NCBI GenBank assembly: GCA_029959085.1
Contig: JARWIR010000035.1
Span: 2,385,501 to 2,449,500 of the forward strand
Origin: Nemophila menziesii
Lineage: Eukaryota; Streptophyta; Magnoliopsida; Boraginales; Hydrophyllaceae
Length of the DNA: 64,000 nucleotides
Direction: 5' to 3'
The notes beneath the pieces are model-generated. The model was not told the origin of the DNA. It made no database searches and saw only the letters and a list, made by a program, of their open reading frames with translations. Position 1 is the first letter of the stretch; every line of letters starts with the position of its first letter. Both the position numbers and the translations under genes were made by a program. Positions 23,906-37,300 of this stretch are shown here, one piece after another.

Positions 23906-24676
23906 ATTAAAAATTTGTTTATTATTCTAATGTTCCTTCAATCCATCCTATATATATTGAAATCACAAATATCAAGCTACAAGAATGAGACTATATTGGA
24001 TATGTTTCTAAAAATGTTTCTTCCAAATTTAAAAATGTTGGTGAGTTTAAGGAAAAAATAATTTTGGAGATTTATATGAATTGTGAGATTTTTGTATGGT
24101 TTAGTAAAAAAATTATTTTTGTATGGTGAATGTGGGTTTTTTAAAAATTCAAAAAATAAATACTTTATTCCCTTACTATAATATATTTAAATATATATTA
24201 TTTGTAAAATTTTCTTATTACTTATGAATGTTTAACTTTTAGGAAAGTTAAAATTATTTGTAATATTTGTTATAATCTTAGAATGGCTAACTAAATTAGA
24301 TACACAAAATTTATACTCGATAAATTAAATAGTTTCATCTTAACATAAGTCTAGAAACATCAATAGTATTTAGTATTATATTCACATTATTTTCAAATAA
24401 TTTTATACCATTATTTTCAAATAATTTTATATTGTGTAATTATATAAATTTATACATATTTAAATATAAATAACCGATACAAATTATTTACTGATAGGGT
24501 TTACATATTTGCTTATAAAAATATATTACTAGTATAAATAAATATTTATTCTATTGGAAAGTGTTACATATTAAAAAATAAATAAATTTTAAATTTTTAC
24601 ATTTTACATACAGGTCCAAAGAAGATAGTTGGTCATTTCGTTTAAATGCATCATCAATATTTTTATAGTTGACATG
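23906..24676 (+). pseudogene. Short signal-peptide-like gene, 5' exons, start lost (U4)
   Basis: Block A (23,906-24,040, 45 codons) is open but starts with ATT instead of ATG. It ends at a GTGAGT donor. Block B (24,614-24,676) is the 63-nt unit with TAG as its fifth codon in phase 0. The damage differs from that in U2 and resembles U3 in the shared block B stop. The family is unknown. Confidence 0.3.
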
Positions 24677-27112
24677 GTAAGATTAATTTGTTGTGTTTCT
24701 ATAATTAAATTTAATTATAAAATATCTTAGAAAATGACAAGAATTATTCATTTCACGTGATTGTCTTAATATAGTAAGTAGGGTTTAAAAGTCTAATTTG
24801 AAAAATTTGCATTGGTGAACGGTAAATTCATTAAATGAGATTCTAGGTCTTATAGATTAGACATATTTCACCATTAAAAAAAACTTGTAAGGATTGAACG
24901 TCTAGGTTATGTTGTATCTATGTTTATTTAAATGGAGTGATATAAAAAAGAAAGAACATTAACAAATCATTTTGAAAAGTTAAAGTATTTTTCTTGGTGT
25001 TAAAATATATGAAAAAAGTTGCTAATTTCTTTTTTCTTTTCTACCTATGTCATGTAAAAATTTCTCCTAACCTTCAAGGTTAATTATGAATATAATATTA
25101 CTATTTTGAACAACAATAAATATAGTCTTTCCTTATACTATATATGTCCAATAAGATATGTTTATCGAAATAGACCAAGAGAAACAAATAATAATAAGAG
25201 ACAATAAAGATGAATATGTAATGAGTAAAAATAAAACATTATATAGAAAGGGAATGATTTTACTATGTTAATACTACAGACCACGATAATATATAGTAAC
25301 TCTATTTATAGGAATATATTTCTAAACCCTGTAGCCTTTTTGTCTTAATGGACTTGATATTTGGGCTTCGAAATATATAGACCAAAACTGTATATCTACA
25401 TATAATATTTTATGACACTCTTACTTGGATATTCATTGATTGAGAATATTATTTCATTAAACCATTCTAAGAAAATTCAAATGAGAAAAATCTTAGTAAA
25501 GTAATAATAATACAATTTTTTTGATACGCTTATAAACCCACCTCGTTAAACACCTCGCCAAGAAAAAACAGTTAGATAAAAACCTATGCTAAGGAAAAAG
25601 TAGTGTGTTGTGTATAGTCTCCTCTTGATGTAAGTAGAATACAATGTTGTACACCCTATGAAATTTAATAAGAGTAACAAAAAGTATGATATTTAATTGA
25701 TCAACGTATTATTCATATACGATAATTTAAATTGCTTGATATAAAGCTGAAAATATAAATGCATCCACCACAATGATATATACTTTTTTAATAAATCAGT
25801 ATTCTAGAACATTTTATCTTATAAAGAGACTTCCTATGTTATAAAGAGACTCCCTCGTGCAGCATATGTGTTTAATTGTGAGAATTTCACTTCAAATAAG
25901 TGAAATTAAAAAAAACCTTATTTTTTTTCTTTTCAGTGATTGTTAATTGTTAGCCAATTTTATTTAAAGATTTTTTTAAGAAAACAATCTCAATTCTTTT
26001 TCATATATCAATATCTATTGCATGCATAAGTAAATATTGTGTCAACATCATTTTTCTATCTGATATATATAATTCAAAATAATAAGTAACCTAATTAAGA
26101 TACCTATACTCAGTAATGTAACTCAATTAATTATGTACCTATATTAGTAAGAATAATTGAATTCTCAATTATATTTACTACTTAACATTTACAAAATTTA
26201 AAAAGTATCGTATTATCAACTTTTTCATGTTACCAATGATTCTTAAATCATCATATCTAGTCAATTATGTTATCATTCAGTTATACTTTTAAGATTTAAA
26301 TGATCACATCAAATATTTAAATCTCTACAAATTTAAATTATCTTAAAGGGAATAAATATTGCAAAAGTTTAAATAATATCAGTTGTTATACATATGAATA
26401 TTTTAACGGTCAAATATATGTAATAATATATCTTTTGTTTTGGTTTGTAAAATATTATATAAGTGTAAATGTTATTATTAATAATTTCTTAAATATTTTC
26501 ATTAACGTTGAAATTCAACCGTTAATATATGTCTGTTACATATTCCCTCTGAAAATTAATCATTAATAGTTAAGATCAGTCTTCTATGAACATAACATTA
26601 AATAACATTACAACAAAATAATAATTAATTAAAATCCTTAGATTTTCTATATATACACCAATTAATTAATTATTTTCCTACTCCAAAACCAGAAAATTTC
26701 AACATAATATAAAATGAATCTTAATTTTCCAACTCTCTTGATTTACATTCGGTAGTTCAAAAGCTTTTCTTCTTGTTAATCTCCAATATCTACCTCACAC
26801 CTTCATAAATAGAGTTTTGACTAATTACCCTAGGATATATTTCACTTCTAATACAACCACTGCCACCGCTTCCCATATGCAAAATCACAGTCCTCAAACA
26901 CAAGGTCACCCACATTACTCCAAATTATGACCTTAAAATACTACTTTCTATTAATGTCATTGAAAAGTCAAACATTACTTGGGAAGTGTCTATACTAGTT
27001 TTAGATGATCACAGCTTTGCGAGAATCTAAATTGAGAAACTTTTTCCTTTTTATTCTTTATTTGATGAAGCACAAATTATAAATATGTCAGTTATTCAAT
27101 TTTTTTGTATAG

Positions 27113-27415
27113 ATGATATTTTAAGCTATTGCCAAGTTGAACATGCGCAAAGGCTTGAGCAAACCAACAATATCGAAGCAAATAATTAGCAAGACATACG
27201 AACTACCAACAAATCATTCAGATTTGTTTGGTAAACAGTTGAAGTGCATGAAAAATGAAGGCCAACTGAGAATGGTGAAGCACTCATACCCGTGTCAAAA
27301 GTGGTTAACCATAAGTGGGGATGTCCCAAATGATGGTCGTAAAAAAAGGACTAGGAGTAAACTCCCAAGAATGATAAGGGTCTTGTCTAAATGTTTCTCC
27401 AATAAAGAAATTTGA
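27113..27415 (+). pseudogene. Linker-histone/HMGA-type H15 domain gene copy, least damaged (U4)
   Basis: After the acceptor and MIF there is one stop, TAA 27,122-27,124. From there 96 codons run open to TGA 27,413-27,415. The open part covers almost the whole H15 domain (AIAKLNMRKG, SKPTISKQIISK, LPTNHSDLFGKQL, GQLRMVKHSY) and a basic tail with GRKKRTRSK. A candidate N-terminal exon at about 26,820-26,935 encodes a Thr/Ala/His-rich stretch ending in GHPHYSK, which resembles the H-P-x-Y lead-in of plant HMGA domains. No clear donor follows it. If splicing used a later acceptor, or if the TAA were absent in other haplotypes, this copy could still encode protein. I treat it as a pseudogene. Confidence 0.55.
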
Positions 27416-29044
27416 CACCCAAGTGAATGTGAAACATAAGATGACTAAAGGACAACTAAAAGGATAACTACATGGTGTCATATATCAACATGAACATCAA
27501 CCAAATGTAATTTTGTTTATAATTTTTATACCACATGTGGTTTATGACATTAACAAAGTACCAATAATATTAATTTTCTATAAAGTAATCTGAATATTCA
27601 TTTGATTAGACTAATAATCAACTATTTATTATGTTAATAGTTTACTAAACTTTTTTATTTGTAGATAAACACAAATTTTACTACTTGAACTAAATAGTTC
27701 TTACAATTTAACTAAGGCAATTTAGTTATTCCATTTTATGGTTATAGATTGGAGCACATACTTCTTCCAATTTGTTAGAAAACTATTTGGGATTATTACA
27801 ACAAAAAATTGAGTATATGGTAAATCCATATCAATTAAAATCATATTATAAATACCGTATATGATAACAATTATATTTTTAATAATATATATATATATAT
27901 ACATACGTTATTTGAATTATTGGTAGTGAACAATATAAAACATACATTCCATGAGGTAAAACCATGTGTGAAGAATACAGACATATTAAAATAATTAGAA
28001 GTGTTAAATCTTGTGATTGGTTAGAATTTAAGTCAATGATAGTTTATGAAGTATAATTAATTTATTTTTAAAAATTAAAAAGTTTACTATATTATTTTCT
28101 TTATTGATTACAAAGTTATGTTAAAAATTGTATCTTTTGACTATATATTTAAAAAAAAATTGATTATTTATCCTAATCTATTAATTGATGACATTTTTTT
28201 ATTATATATCATTAATAATTTTAGGTGAATAATGATAGTGAATGCATTTTTTTATTGTCGATGCACAATTTTGTGTTGATCATTAAATTATTTGGGTATA
28301 TAATTGATTATGTTTTTATAGCCCAAAAATTTAAATTGTTGATAATAAATAGGGATTTTGATCCAAGAGGCCCCCGAGAGTTGTTTGGCCTATAAGGTGG
28401 GATTGGAAGTTTTGTTCCTGCTAGATGCCTCAAACAAACTTACACGTGTTAAATTACCAAAATATCCTAAAATAAAATAAAATTCACATAAATACAAAAA
28501 ACGAGTGGCACACTAATCTATGTGCTGACTCAAGAAAGTATCTGAGTTAGGCTTTAACAAGTCTTTGAGTTGACTCAACAAATCTATTAGTCAAATCAAC
28601 AAGTTTATGAGTCAGGTAAAAGTCTCTTGAGTTAGTACCAAAAAAATCTAACCACTCCAAAATCTCTGATTATTCTCTAAATATCTTTGAGTATACCAAG
28701 AAAAACTTTTCGGTGTTAAAAAGTCACTTCGCGTGTATTTTCACTGATTATTTATTTATTCAAAATCAAAAAAAAGTGAAAAACATAATTTTAAGGAAAA
28801 TTACACTAATTAAGATACTGTTTTTGTAAAAAAACAATAAAAAATTACAACGAGTGAAAGAAAAATTACAATAAATTAAAAAAATCCTTATTTAAATTCG
28901 TTGAGCAATAATGAAGAACTAAAGAACTTTCACATTTGATAAAAATCATAAATTTGAACTCAGTTTTGACCAATATCATTTTGATCAGCAACACCATGGA
29001 TTTGAAAAAAGAAACTATTAGAACCACGGTTGATCTGGGCTGAC

Positions 29045-29250
29045 CATTCCTCAAGATTTAAATTTTGGTTGCGGTGGAGGTGGATGCATAAGGTTGTGGT
29101 GGTGGTGTTAGATTTATGAGGTTGTAGTAGTAATGGTGGTGGTGGATTCATGTGGTTATGGTGATCGTAAATGCATGAGGTTTTGGTGGTGGTGGTTGTT
29201 GTGGTGTGGTGGTGGATGCATGAGGCGGTGGTGGTTATGAGAGAAGGTGG
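29045..29250. repeat. GGT/CCA-rich low-complexity tract (U4)
   Basis: This is the second copy of the GGT-rich tract, including the GGATGCATGAGG word repeated several times. The His/Pro-rich minus-strand frames are compositional. Confidence 0.8.
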
Positions 29251-29666
29251 AAGGTGAGTGTGAATATATCGAATTTCTCACTCCATAAATCCCTATTCTC
29301 AGCACATCACACGGTAAAAGGCTTCCAAAGGACATAAAATGACAATTGTAGAATTTATAAAGATATAATAAACAACACAACTGTAATTATACTTAATTAT
29401 GATAAAGTCGGGTTGATGATGGTGGAGAATGGTCCCAGAGCGGAGGAGATTATCCCCTAGTGGCATCGATTCTCTTGTGTAGGAGTGCCTTGGTTGAAAG
29501 GTAAATGTGTGAAGAGATTTCTTTTATGGTTTTAATCTAATGATTGACGAGGGTGAAGAGATGAGTTTTAGGTTTTATGTTTACTTGAGATATAATTTAA
29601 ATGGGGGATTTTTGAGTTAAACGGGGGTGAGAGAAAATAGGAAAAGTACGAAACAGATCATATGTA

Positions 29667-29669
29667 ATA

Positions 29670-29703
<34 letters not shown>
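29667..29703. repeat. TA-rich microsatellite (U4)
   Basis: A run of TA repeats is expanded relative to the corresponding position in U2 (near 14,170). Confidence 0.9.
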
Positions 29704-29707
<4 letters not shown>

Positions 29708-29963
29708 CGAATTAAATTATTTTTCTTAAGATTATATTGTCACGACTTCTCCACAGCTCACACAACAACCTTCAATGATACAACTTGTCCTAATAGTAAC
29801 ACTACAAATAAAGAAAATGATCATCCAAAAATAAGTTATTAGAATTATAACTTAATTCTTATTTAAAATCCAAGCCATCTAAATAACCATTTATAAATAT
29901 ACATATTTGTGCATTATTAGTTACTATTCCAAATATTTTTCTATTGTAATCTCTCTTTTAATT

Positions 29964-30122
29964 ATGGTAAAAACTTCTTCCTTTTCACGTTTATTTGTTG
30001 TAGTCTTGCACAACAATTTTTTTTTTTCACAAGAATTAAGGTGTTATTGGATATTTTCTACTATTGATTTTTATATTTTAATTTGGATTCGTATTATATA
30101 TCTTCTGCAATCGGGTTTTTAG
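29964..30122 (+). CDS. Small conserved open frame of unknown function (U4)
   Basis: This is the U4 counterpart (MVKTSSFSRLFVVVLHN to LLQSGF, 52 codons). It is three codons shorter in the middle than U2, and the length change keeps the frame. That is weak support for coding; no function can be given. Confidence 0.2.
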   Translation: MVKTSSFSRLFVVVLHNNFFFSQELRCYWIFSTIDFYILIWIRIIYLLQSGF

Positions 30123-30934
30123 GTTTTTATTTGTTAAATTCGTAATTTAAAAAAAATATATATTTTCAACATTTGTAAAATCAAATTCATTCTTGAAAGC
30201 AAAACAATACCTATCTTCATAAATTGTTAATGCAATACTACTTTACTCATTGTAAAGAGAAAAATGTCTCATAATTCAACTATCAAGAATCAACTCAGGT
30301 ACACACAGTTAGGGTTTTCAAAAGTTACGAAATAAAATTTGATGTTTAGCTAAAAAATCATGCGTTTTGCGAAGAAATTAATTTCCTTAGCTATATTTTT
30401 CTTGAAACTAATGGTTGTGAAACTCTAGATGGTGTTGGAAAATTTTAAGTAGTGTCAAAGACTAATTTCTTAACGATGTGCTTCGGTAATGGTAAAGCTC
30501 TAAAAACATGAAAATAAATTAATTCTTGGAGTTCTTAATGTCACTATACCAGTTTTTTCATTGTTCCAACCATGTGATCTGAGTCGTTCAATATAGAGAG
30601 CAACTATTGAAATTTTGATTAGCTTAAAATATTTTTAAAGCCTTCATCGCAGCAACCATAAGATAAAGGTATATTACTTTTGTTGTGTGTTGAGTCTCCT
30701 ATATAAAAAAAGTCCATTATAGGGGAAGTGAGTGTGAAGGAGTGTTATAGTGTTGTAAGAAAGGCTTAACGGGAGTTGGATGGAAAAAATATTTAATATT
30801 ATAGTTGTTTTATTTTTGAATAAATTTATAAAGATGTATGGAAATTTAACTAGAAACAAAAAGTAGCTCCAATAGTATGATTTTTTTATGGAAAGCTTGT
30901 AAGAATGGTATTTCAATTAATAGATACAAATTTT

Positions 30935-31810
30935 AGAAAAAAAGTACTAAAAATATTCCAGATGTAGTATTCGTGGTAATGGTTTTGAGAAATTTACCAT
31001 ATAATCTTTTATTTACATTGGGGCATGGCAAATGGATAGATAGAATTCTCAACATATTAGAGAAAAGTACAAAGTTTCCCATATGTAGCATTTGTGGAAA
31101 TGGTGTTGAGAATATTGACCATATATTCTTTTATTTCTGAGTAATACTATTTATCACCCTTCACCATTTACGTGTCACTTATGCGGAGGTTTTAAAAACA
31201 AATCATAATGTTTCTATTTAGTAGATAACATTGTTTTCTCACTTTTATCTAATGCCACATAAGTTTACACATAAGAGTGAAGGGATGATATATAGCATTA
31301 CTCTTTATTTCCATTGGGGGTAGGTAAAGATGGCTAGATAGAAATCTCAACATGATGGCTTAAAATGGAGCCACTAAGAGAGGTGGTAGACAATTTCAAA
31401 ATTTTGATGACATACGTGAAATCTTTGAGAACCAAAGACTGAATGGTGGTTGATTTAGCTTCTATTGTTTTTTGGAACGTATAGAAGGGGGAAATAATTT
31501 TCTATTTCAAATTAGTGAGTAGCAGATCGATGGAGAACTATAAGATTATTTTATTCAAGCTTCTGAGAATTATTGTCATGTTGATGAAAAGAAAGTTAGG
31601 GATAGTAATTTGTAAAATATTGTAGCCCAACAAGTTATTGTGTCAAATGAATAAGATTTGGAATAGAAGGCACCTCTTTTAACTTCTAATGCAGATTTCT
31701 CTAATATAACTATCCATAACATGTATAATAAATGGAAACCTGCGTTTAGCTATAAATTTAAGATAAACCATGATTTAACCCGAATTGGTTTAACTAACTA
31801 AAAAATGGTT
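30935..31810 (+). pseudogene. zf-RVT / RNase H-like remnant of a LINE-type gene (U4)
   Basis: This is the U4 copy of the same remnant. Here the zinc-binding motif has a longer open context (GHGKWIDRILNILEKSTKF then PICSICGNGVENIDHIFFY, about 31,020-31,135). The upstream duplicate of the motif is also present (about 30,955-31,015). The RNase H-like start is at about 31,730-31,790. The copy is broken as in U2. Confidence 0.5.
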
Positions 31811-32790
31811 TATTTGACAAAGAAACTAGTTTGTGTATTTTGAGAAATCATGCAAGTACTAGTCTAGATTGATTACTTTTAATATTGTTACATTATCTCA
31901 TTTGTAAGATAAAAAAAGAGAAGACACTTTAGTTGTAGGATTGCTACATTGATGGCTCAATATTTAGTTACAGTTATGAATGAAAGTACATTGGTTATTA
32001 AACCTCTATTGATTAAAATATTTCTAACTTAATCGTAAAATAAGTAATTTGATGAGGAATACGAGGAAAAATATCCTATTCATAACTTATCTTTTTCATT
32101 AATGTCTAGAAAATACAGTATGAGTGTTAATTAAGTGGTGAAATAGAAATTTTAAATTTTTTGTTTCATCTCTACCCGTTTTTCTACCTCTATAAAAATT
32201 TAAACTACTTTTGAATTTTAGCAATGTAACTTACATGGTGTAATGTCATTTTAATAAAGTAAGTAAGCTATAAATAATTTTATAATTATAATCATTTGTT
32301 TGGTTAAATTTATCTTCAACTAAAAATTATAAAACCAACTTAATGATAATTTTTTTTGTTACATATGAGAGTCATTGACTCGGTTTGAACCTGCACCACT
32401 AGATTAGAAGACTAAGAACCTTGCCAATCAGCTAATCTCAACAGCGTAGTGATAATTGTTTTCTACACCAAACATAAAAAAAATAGATAATAGATAATTT
32501 CATCTAGAAATATTTCTTTAAGCCCAAACATTTTTATAGGCAATTGATTAATTTAATTATATTAAACAATTAGATACACCATAGATTTAAGACAAAGTCA
32601 TATTAAAATAAAAAATTCTATTCCACCAAGCCCAATATGGACTAATTATAAAACATAATCCCATCTTAGTTGGCCCAAAATCACTTCGGACCAAAGAACC
32701 TTGTACTAACCCTAATCTCTCATCTTGAGCTTCCTCTCTCCGCAACTTAATTAATTTTTTCATAAAAGTTTTCAAATTTCCATCTTCAAC

Positions 32791-33568
32791 ATGAAAACTT
32801 TGTTCATTATTCTAATGTTCCTTCAATCCATTCTATATATATCAAAATCACAAATACCACGCTACAAGAATAGGACGATTTTGGATCTGTTCCTAGAAAT
32901 GTTTCTTCCAAATTTAAGAATATTGGTGAGTTTCAGGAAAAAATGATTCTGGAGATTTATATGAATTGCGATATTTTTTTTATGGTTTAGTATAAATTTT
33001 TATTTTTTTTATGGTGAATGTGGATTTTTACAGAATTCAAAAAAAATAAATAATTTATTTGCTCACTAGAATTTATTTAAATATATAATATTTGTAGAAT
33101 TTTCTTATTACTTAAGAATGTTTAAATTTTAGAAAAGTTCAAAATATTAGTAATATTTGTTATATTCTTAGGATGGCTAATTAAATTAGATACACGAAAT
33201 TTGTAATTGATAAATCAAGTAGTTTCATCTTAGCATAAGTCTAGAAACATCAATAGTATTTAGTATTATATTTACCATTATTTTCAAATAATTTTATACC
33301 ATTATTTTAAAATAATTTTATACAGTGTAATCATATAAATTTATATGTGTTTGAATATAAATAATAGATTAAAATTTTGTACTGATAGAGTTTACATATT
33401 TGCTTATAAAAATATATTAGAAATATAAACTAAATATTTATTCTATTGGAATGATTTACATATTAAAAAATCAATAATTTTTAAATTGTTACATTTTACA
33501 TACAGGTCCAAGGAAGATCGTTGAACATTTCATTTCAATACATCATCAATATTTTTATAGTGAACATG
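32791..33568 (+). CDS. Putative small secreted protein, first two exons (U5)
   Basis: This is the only copy in which the start codon and both blocks stay open. Block A (32,791-32,925, 45 codons) begins MKTLFIILMFLQSILYI, a basic-hydrophobic stretch like a signal peptide, and ends at TTG|GTGAGT. Block B (33,506-33,568, 21 codons) begins after CAG and ends at ATG|GTAAG, with both introns in phase 0. That gives 66 codons with no stop. No cysteine framework, catalytic motif or family likeness is evident, and further exons could not be identified. An alternative frame reads across the same junction but contains a TAG in block A. The splice-like borders are seen; translation and secretion are inferred. 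Confidence 0.3.
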
Positions 33569-34385
33569 GTAAGATTAATTTGTTGGGTTTCAATAATTGA
33601 ATTAAGTTATAAAATTTCTTAGAAAATGACAAGATTTATTCATTTCATGTAATTGTCTTAATATAGTAAGTAGGGTTTGAAAGTCTAATTTGAAAATTTG
33701 GCATTGGTGAACGGTAAATGCACAAGATGAGAATCTAGGTTATGTTATATCTACGTGTATTTAAATGGAGTAATAACATGTTTTTTAAGAAGAAAGAACA
33801 TTAATAAATAATTTTTGAAAAATTAAAGTATTTTTCTAGGTTTTAAAATATATAAGAAAATGTTTTCTAATTTTTTTCTTTTCTACCTATATCATGTACA
33901 AATTTCTCCTAAACCTTCAAGGTTAATTATGAACATAATAGTACTATTTTGAACAAAAAAACAAATATATGTCCAATAAGATATGTTTATCGAAATAAAC
34001 CAACAGAAAACATTAATAATAAGAGACCATAAAGATGAATATGTTATCAGTAGAAATAAAACAAGATATAGAAAGGGAGTGATTTTACTATGTTAATACT
34101 ACAAACAATGATAAAATATAAGAACTCTAATTATAGGAATATATTTGTAAACCCTGTAGGGTTTTTGTCTTCCTGGACTTGTTATTTGGGCTTTAAATAT
34201 ATAGACCAAAACTGTATATCTACATACATGATATTTTATGACACTTTTACTTGAATATTCATTGATTGAGAATATTACTTCATTAAAACCATTCTAAGAA
34301 AATTCAAATGAGACAAATTTTAATAAAGTAATAATAGTACAATTTTTTTTTAATACGTTTATCAACCCGTCTCACTAAACACCTT

Positions 34386-37300
34386 GTACTGCCCTTTATG
34401 TTTGCCCAAACTGCACAAACCACCCTTTATCTTTTTTTCACACAAAACTCCCTTTAGGAATATTTTTTTTACCGTTATCCTTTTTTTCCATTTTCTGTTA
34501 GTCGACCGTTAGTCAAGCCTAATTGACGCCACATCACTGCCGTGTCACCGGCACATAAGCTACGTAGGCGTTAGGGCATCAATAATTACATATCATATTT
34601 CTTTTAAAATTATTTTTTTATATTTTTTTTTAAATCTTCATCTTCTTCTCCTTACACTACACTACCAACAATCAAAGAAACAAAATTAAAATTCAATAAG
34701 AACTCACTCCAACCATCCTCACACCAAGCCGCTCTCTACACAAGGAAACTGTCATCATCAACCAACTTTTATACGCCGTCAACAATCGAAGAACCCAAAT
34801 GAAGGGAAAAACAAAAAAATCTTCACACTCACCTTCCCAAATCAAGCCGCCGTGCACAAGGAAACCTCCCCACTCCTTTCTTTACCATCATCAACCGGCT
34901 TTTAGAAGAACCTAAAATAAGTTTAAAAAATTTAATTATTTAAAACCTAATCTCACCGCTTTTACAATTTTTTCAGAATTATCTGATTTAAATATAAATA
35001 AAGCCGTAATATTTATTGTTTTTTTATATAAATCCTAGTATTGCAAATTTTATGCCATGAGTATAGGAGTGAGCAATTTTATTACAATCAAAATCATGAT
35101 GAAGTTACAGCTGGCCATGAATTGGAGAAAGATATATTTGAGGAAAAATTTGAACTTGAAGAGTTTCTGGAAAATGAAGCTATTAAAACCGAATAAATCT
35201 CTTGAATTGTTTTGCAGTAATTATATATTGAGAAAGTTTGTCTTTACCAAAAATGCTGTTTAATCGGTTAAAGATCTTTTCGATTTTGTAAATGGGGTTT
35301 TGTATCTAATGTTGAGTCATTAATTGTAGGATCCTTCCATGAGTGATAAAAATGATTCAACAAAGAAGCCGAAAAAGAGTGGTGGAGGTGGTGGAGGTGA
35401 TCAGGGCGGCAATGGGGGAGTAGTAGCTCAAGCAGTTTGAGCTGCTCAGGAAGCGATTCATCCTCCTCTAGTGGTAGTGATTCTTGTGTTACTAGCATAC
35501 CTTGAGGATTAAAAAACTATTAAATATTGATGATCTTATTAGTTGGAGGTCTCATTCCTTTAATAGATTCAGACTCTGGAAGTTCATCTGGAAGCGATGC
35601 TGACAAAGATAAGCTCAAACATGATGATGCTTGTTTGCTCGCTTTTTTGCTTTCTTGCTTTTTTACTTACTTGCTTGCTTGGTCGATACTATCATTTTGC
35701 TATTGTAATTGCATGCCTTTTGATGAGGTATATAAATATGGCCGTAAAAAATTCCATCTTTTTACAATTGTTTGTTGTCTTATCTTTAGATACTTGTGCA
35801 GGGAGATATGATGATGTTACAAGGAATTTGTGCTCCGGAAAGAGGAAGGTGCAAGAAAAACTAGAGAGTTTAGTTAGTATTTGAAGTTAAAAAGTGGTTG
35901 TTGTTTCTAAATTATAATTTAATGAAATTATATTAGAGAGGAGATAGATAGATATAGAAGAGGGTAGTTGAGATATCTTTGTATAGATTGATAAATGATA
36001 AAGATTTTGATTTGTTTTGCTTTCTTTCCTTAATGGCGGGGATGTTTATTTATTTTTTGTCACTAAGAAAGCTTGTTGTGTATGCAATTCTTTTTGCTAG
36101 AAGCATTTTTTATGTTGTAGATTGTTATTGAATTTAGATCTTTTTGTCCTCTTTGAATTTGCATTCTTTATTTATTCTTGCATTATGTACATACAACTCA
36201 GAGATATGATGAATTACTAATTGTTTAAATCAACTTGTTTGAATTATTTGAGTTTTCGCAACTCATATGAGAGTTTTGTTGGGTTTTGAATCATACTAGT
36301 ATTAATTGAGTTAGTGGTTACTTGGTACCGATTTCTTATAACAAAAAAGTATGAGTGGTTTAAATGTCCCAAATATAATGATTTCTAGAATTTTCACTTT
36401 ATTAACATAACATATCACTTGATTCTAAATACAAAAATATGTTGGAATAAGCAGCCATTTGATTAAGGTTTTTCTTTTAACTTATCCCAAAATTTATAAT
36501 TGCACTACAGATCCCTAAATTATGCAAAAATTGCATTACAGATCCCTAAACTATGCACAACAGAAAAACCAAATTTATCAATTAAACAATATAAAACCAA
36601 CAAAGTTCAAGTCTACATTGTCAACTATAAATAATAATTATATGTCATACACCAAGTAATCAAATATTCAAGTTTACAAATGTAGTTGTTCCATCTTTGT
36701 CTAAACAATTCGAGAATCTCATTTGCCATATCAACCATGCCAGAACACTCTACCTGTAATTAGTAAAGGTCTTCTCAATAAATAACAATTCTAAAATCTA
36801 GCCATGTCTAAAAAAAACTTACTAGTATGAAAATAAAAATTATTTGATCCATCAAAAAGTAATAACCCCACCATTTAATCAGCTGCTGCATAATAGTGTA
36901 CAATGTCTAAAAACACCATTAATCCAAGTCTTACACAAAAAAGAAAAGAAAAAAATAGTATATAATATTTGTATAATACAGGGACCTATAATGCAATTAT
37001 TAAAGCTAACCATGTGCTTCATCAACTGGACGCTTAAACTCGTGTATCATACTGGCTATTAACATCAAAAAAAATTGTCACCTGCATATCAACAATTTAA
37101 AAATTTCACTTTAGTTCCATATATACATTTTTGGTTTTAATTGCACTATAGGTCCCTATATTAAGCAAAAACAATTCACTATAAGCCTCTATATTTTTTT
37201 GGACTTGAATTGCACTATAGATCCCTATATTATGCAAACTTTATGCTACAAAATATATTATGTAAATTACACTATTAGTCTCTATATATATTTTTTGGGA

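Larger units (their letters stand above)
22956..31857 (+). repeat. Array unit U4 (type II)
   Basis: This is a full-length type II unit. It has the 5' region (22,956-23,905), exon-like blocks (23,906-24,676), AT-rich DNA, a possible H15 N-terminal exon (about 26,820-26,935), the least damaged H15 exon (27,113-27,415) and the type II block (27,717-31,857). It is colinear with U2 apart from small indels and keeps the roughly 190 bp that U2 lacks near 11,510. Confidence 0.92.
27717..31857 (+). repeat. Type II-specific block of U4
   Basis: This is the counterpart of 12,234-16,360, with the same internal order. Differences include a longer TA run (29,667-29,703) and many scattered substitutions, noticeably more than separate U1 from U5. 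Confidence 0.88.
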
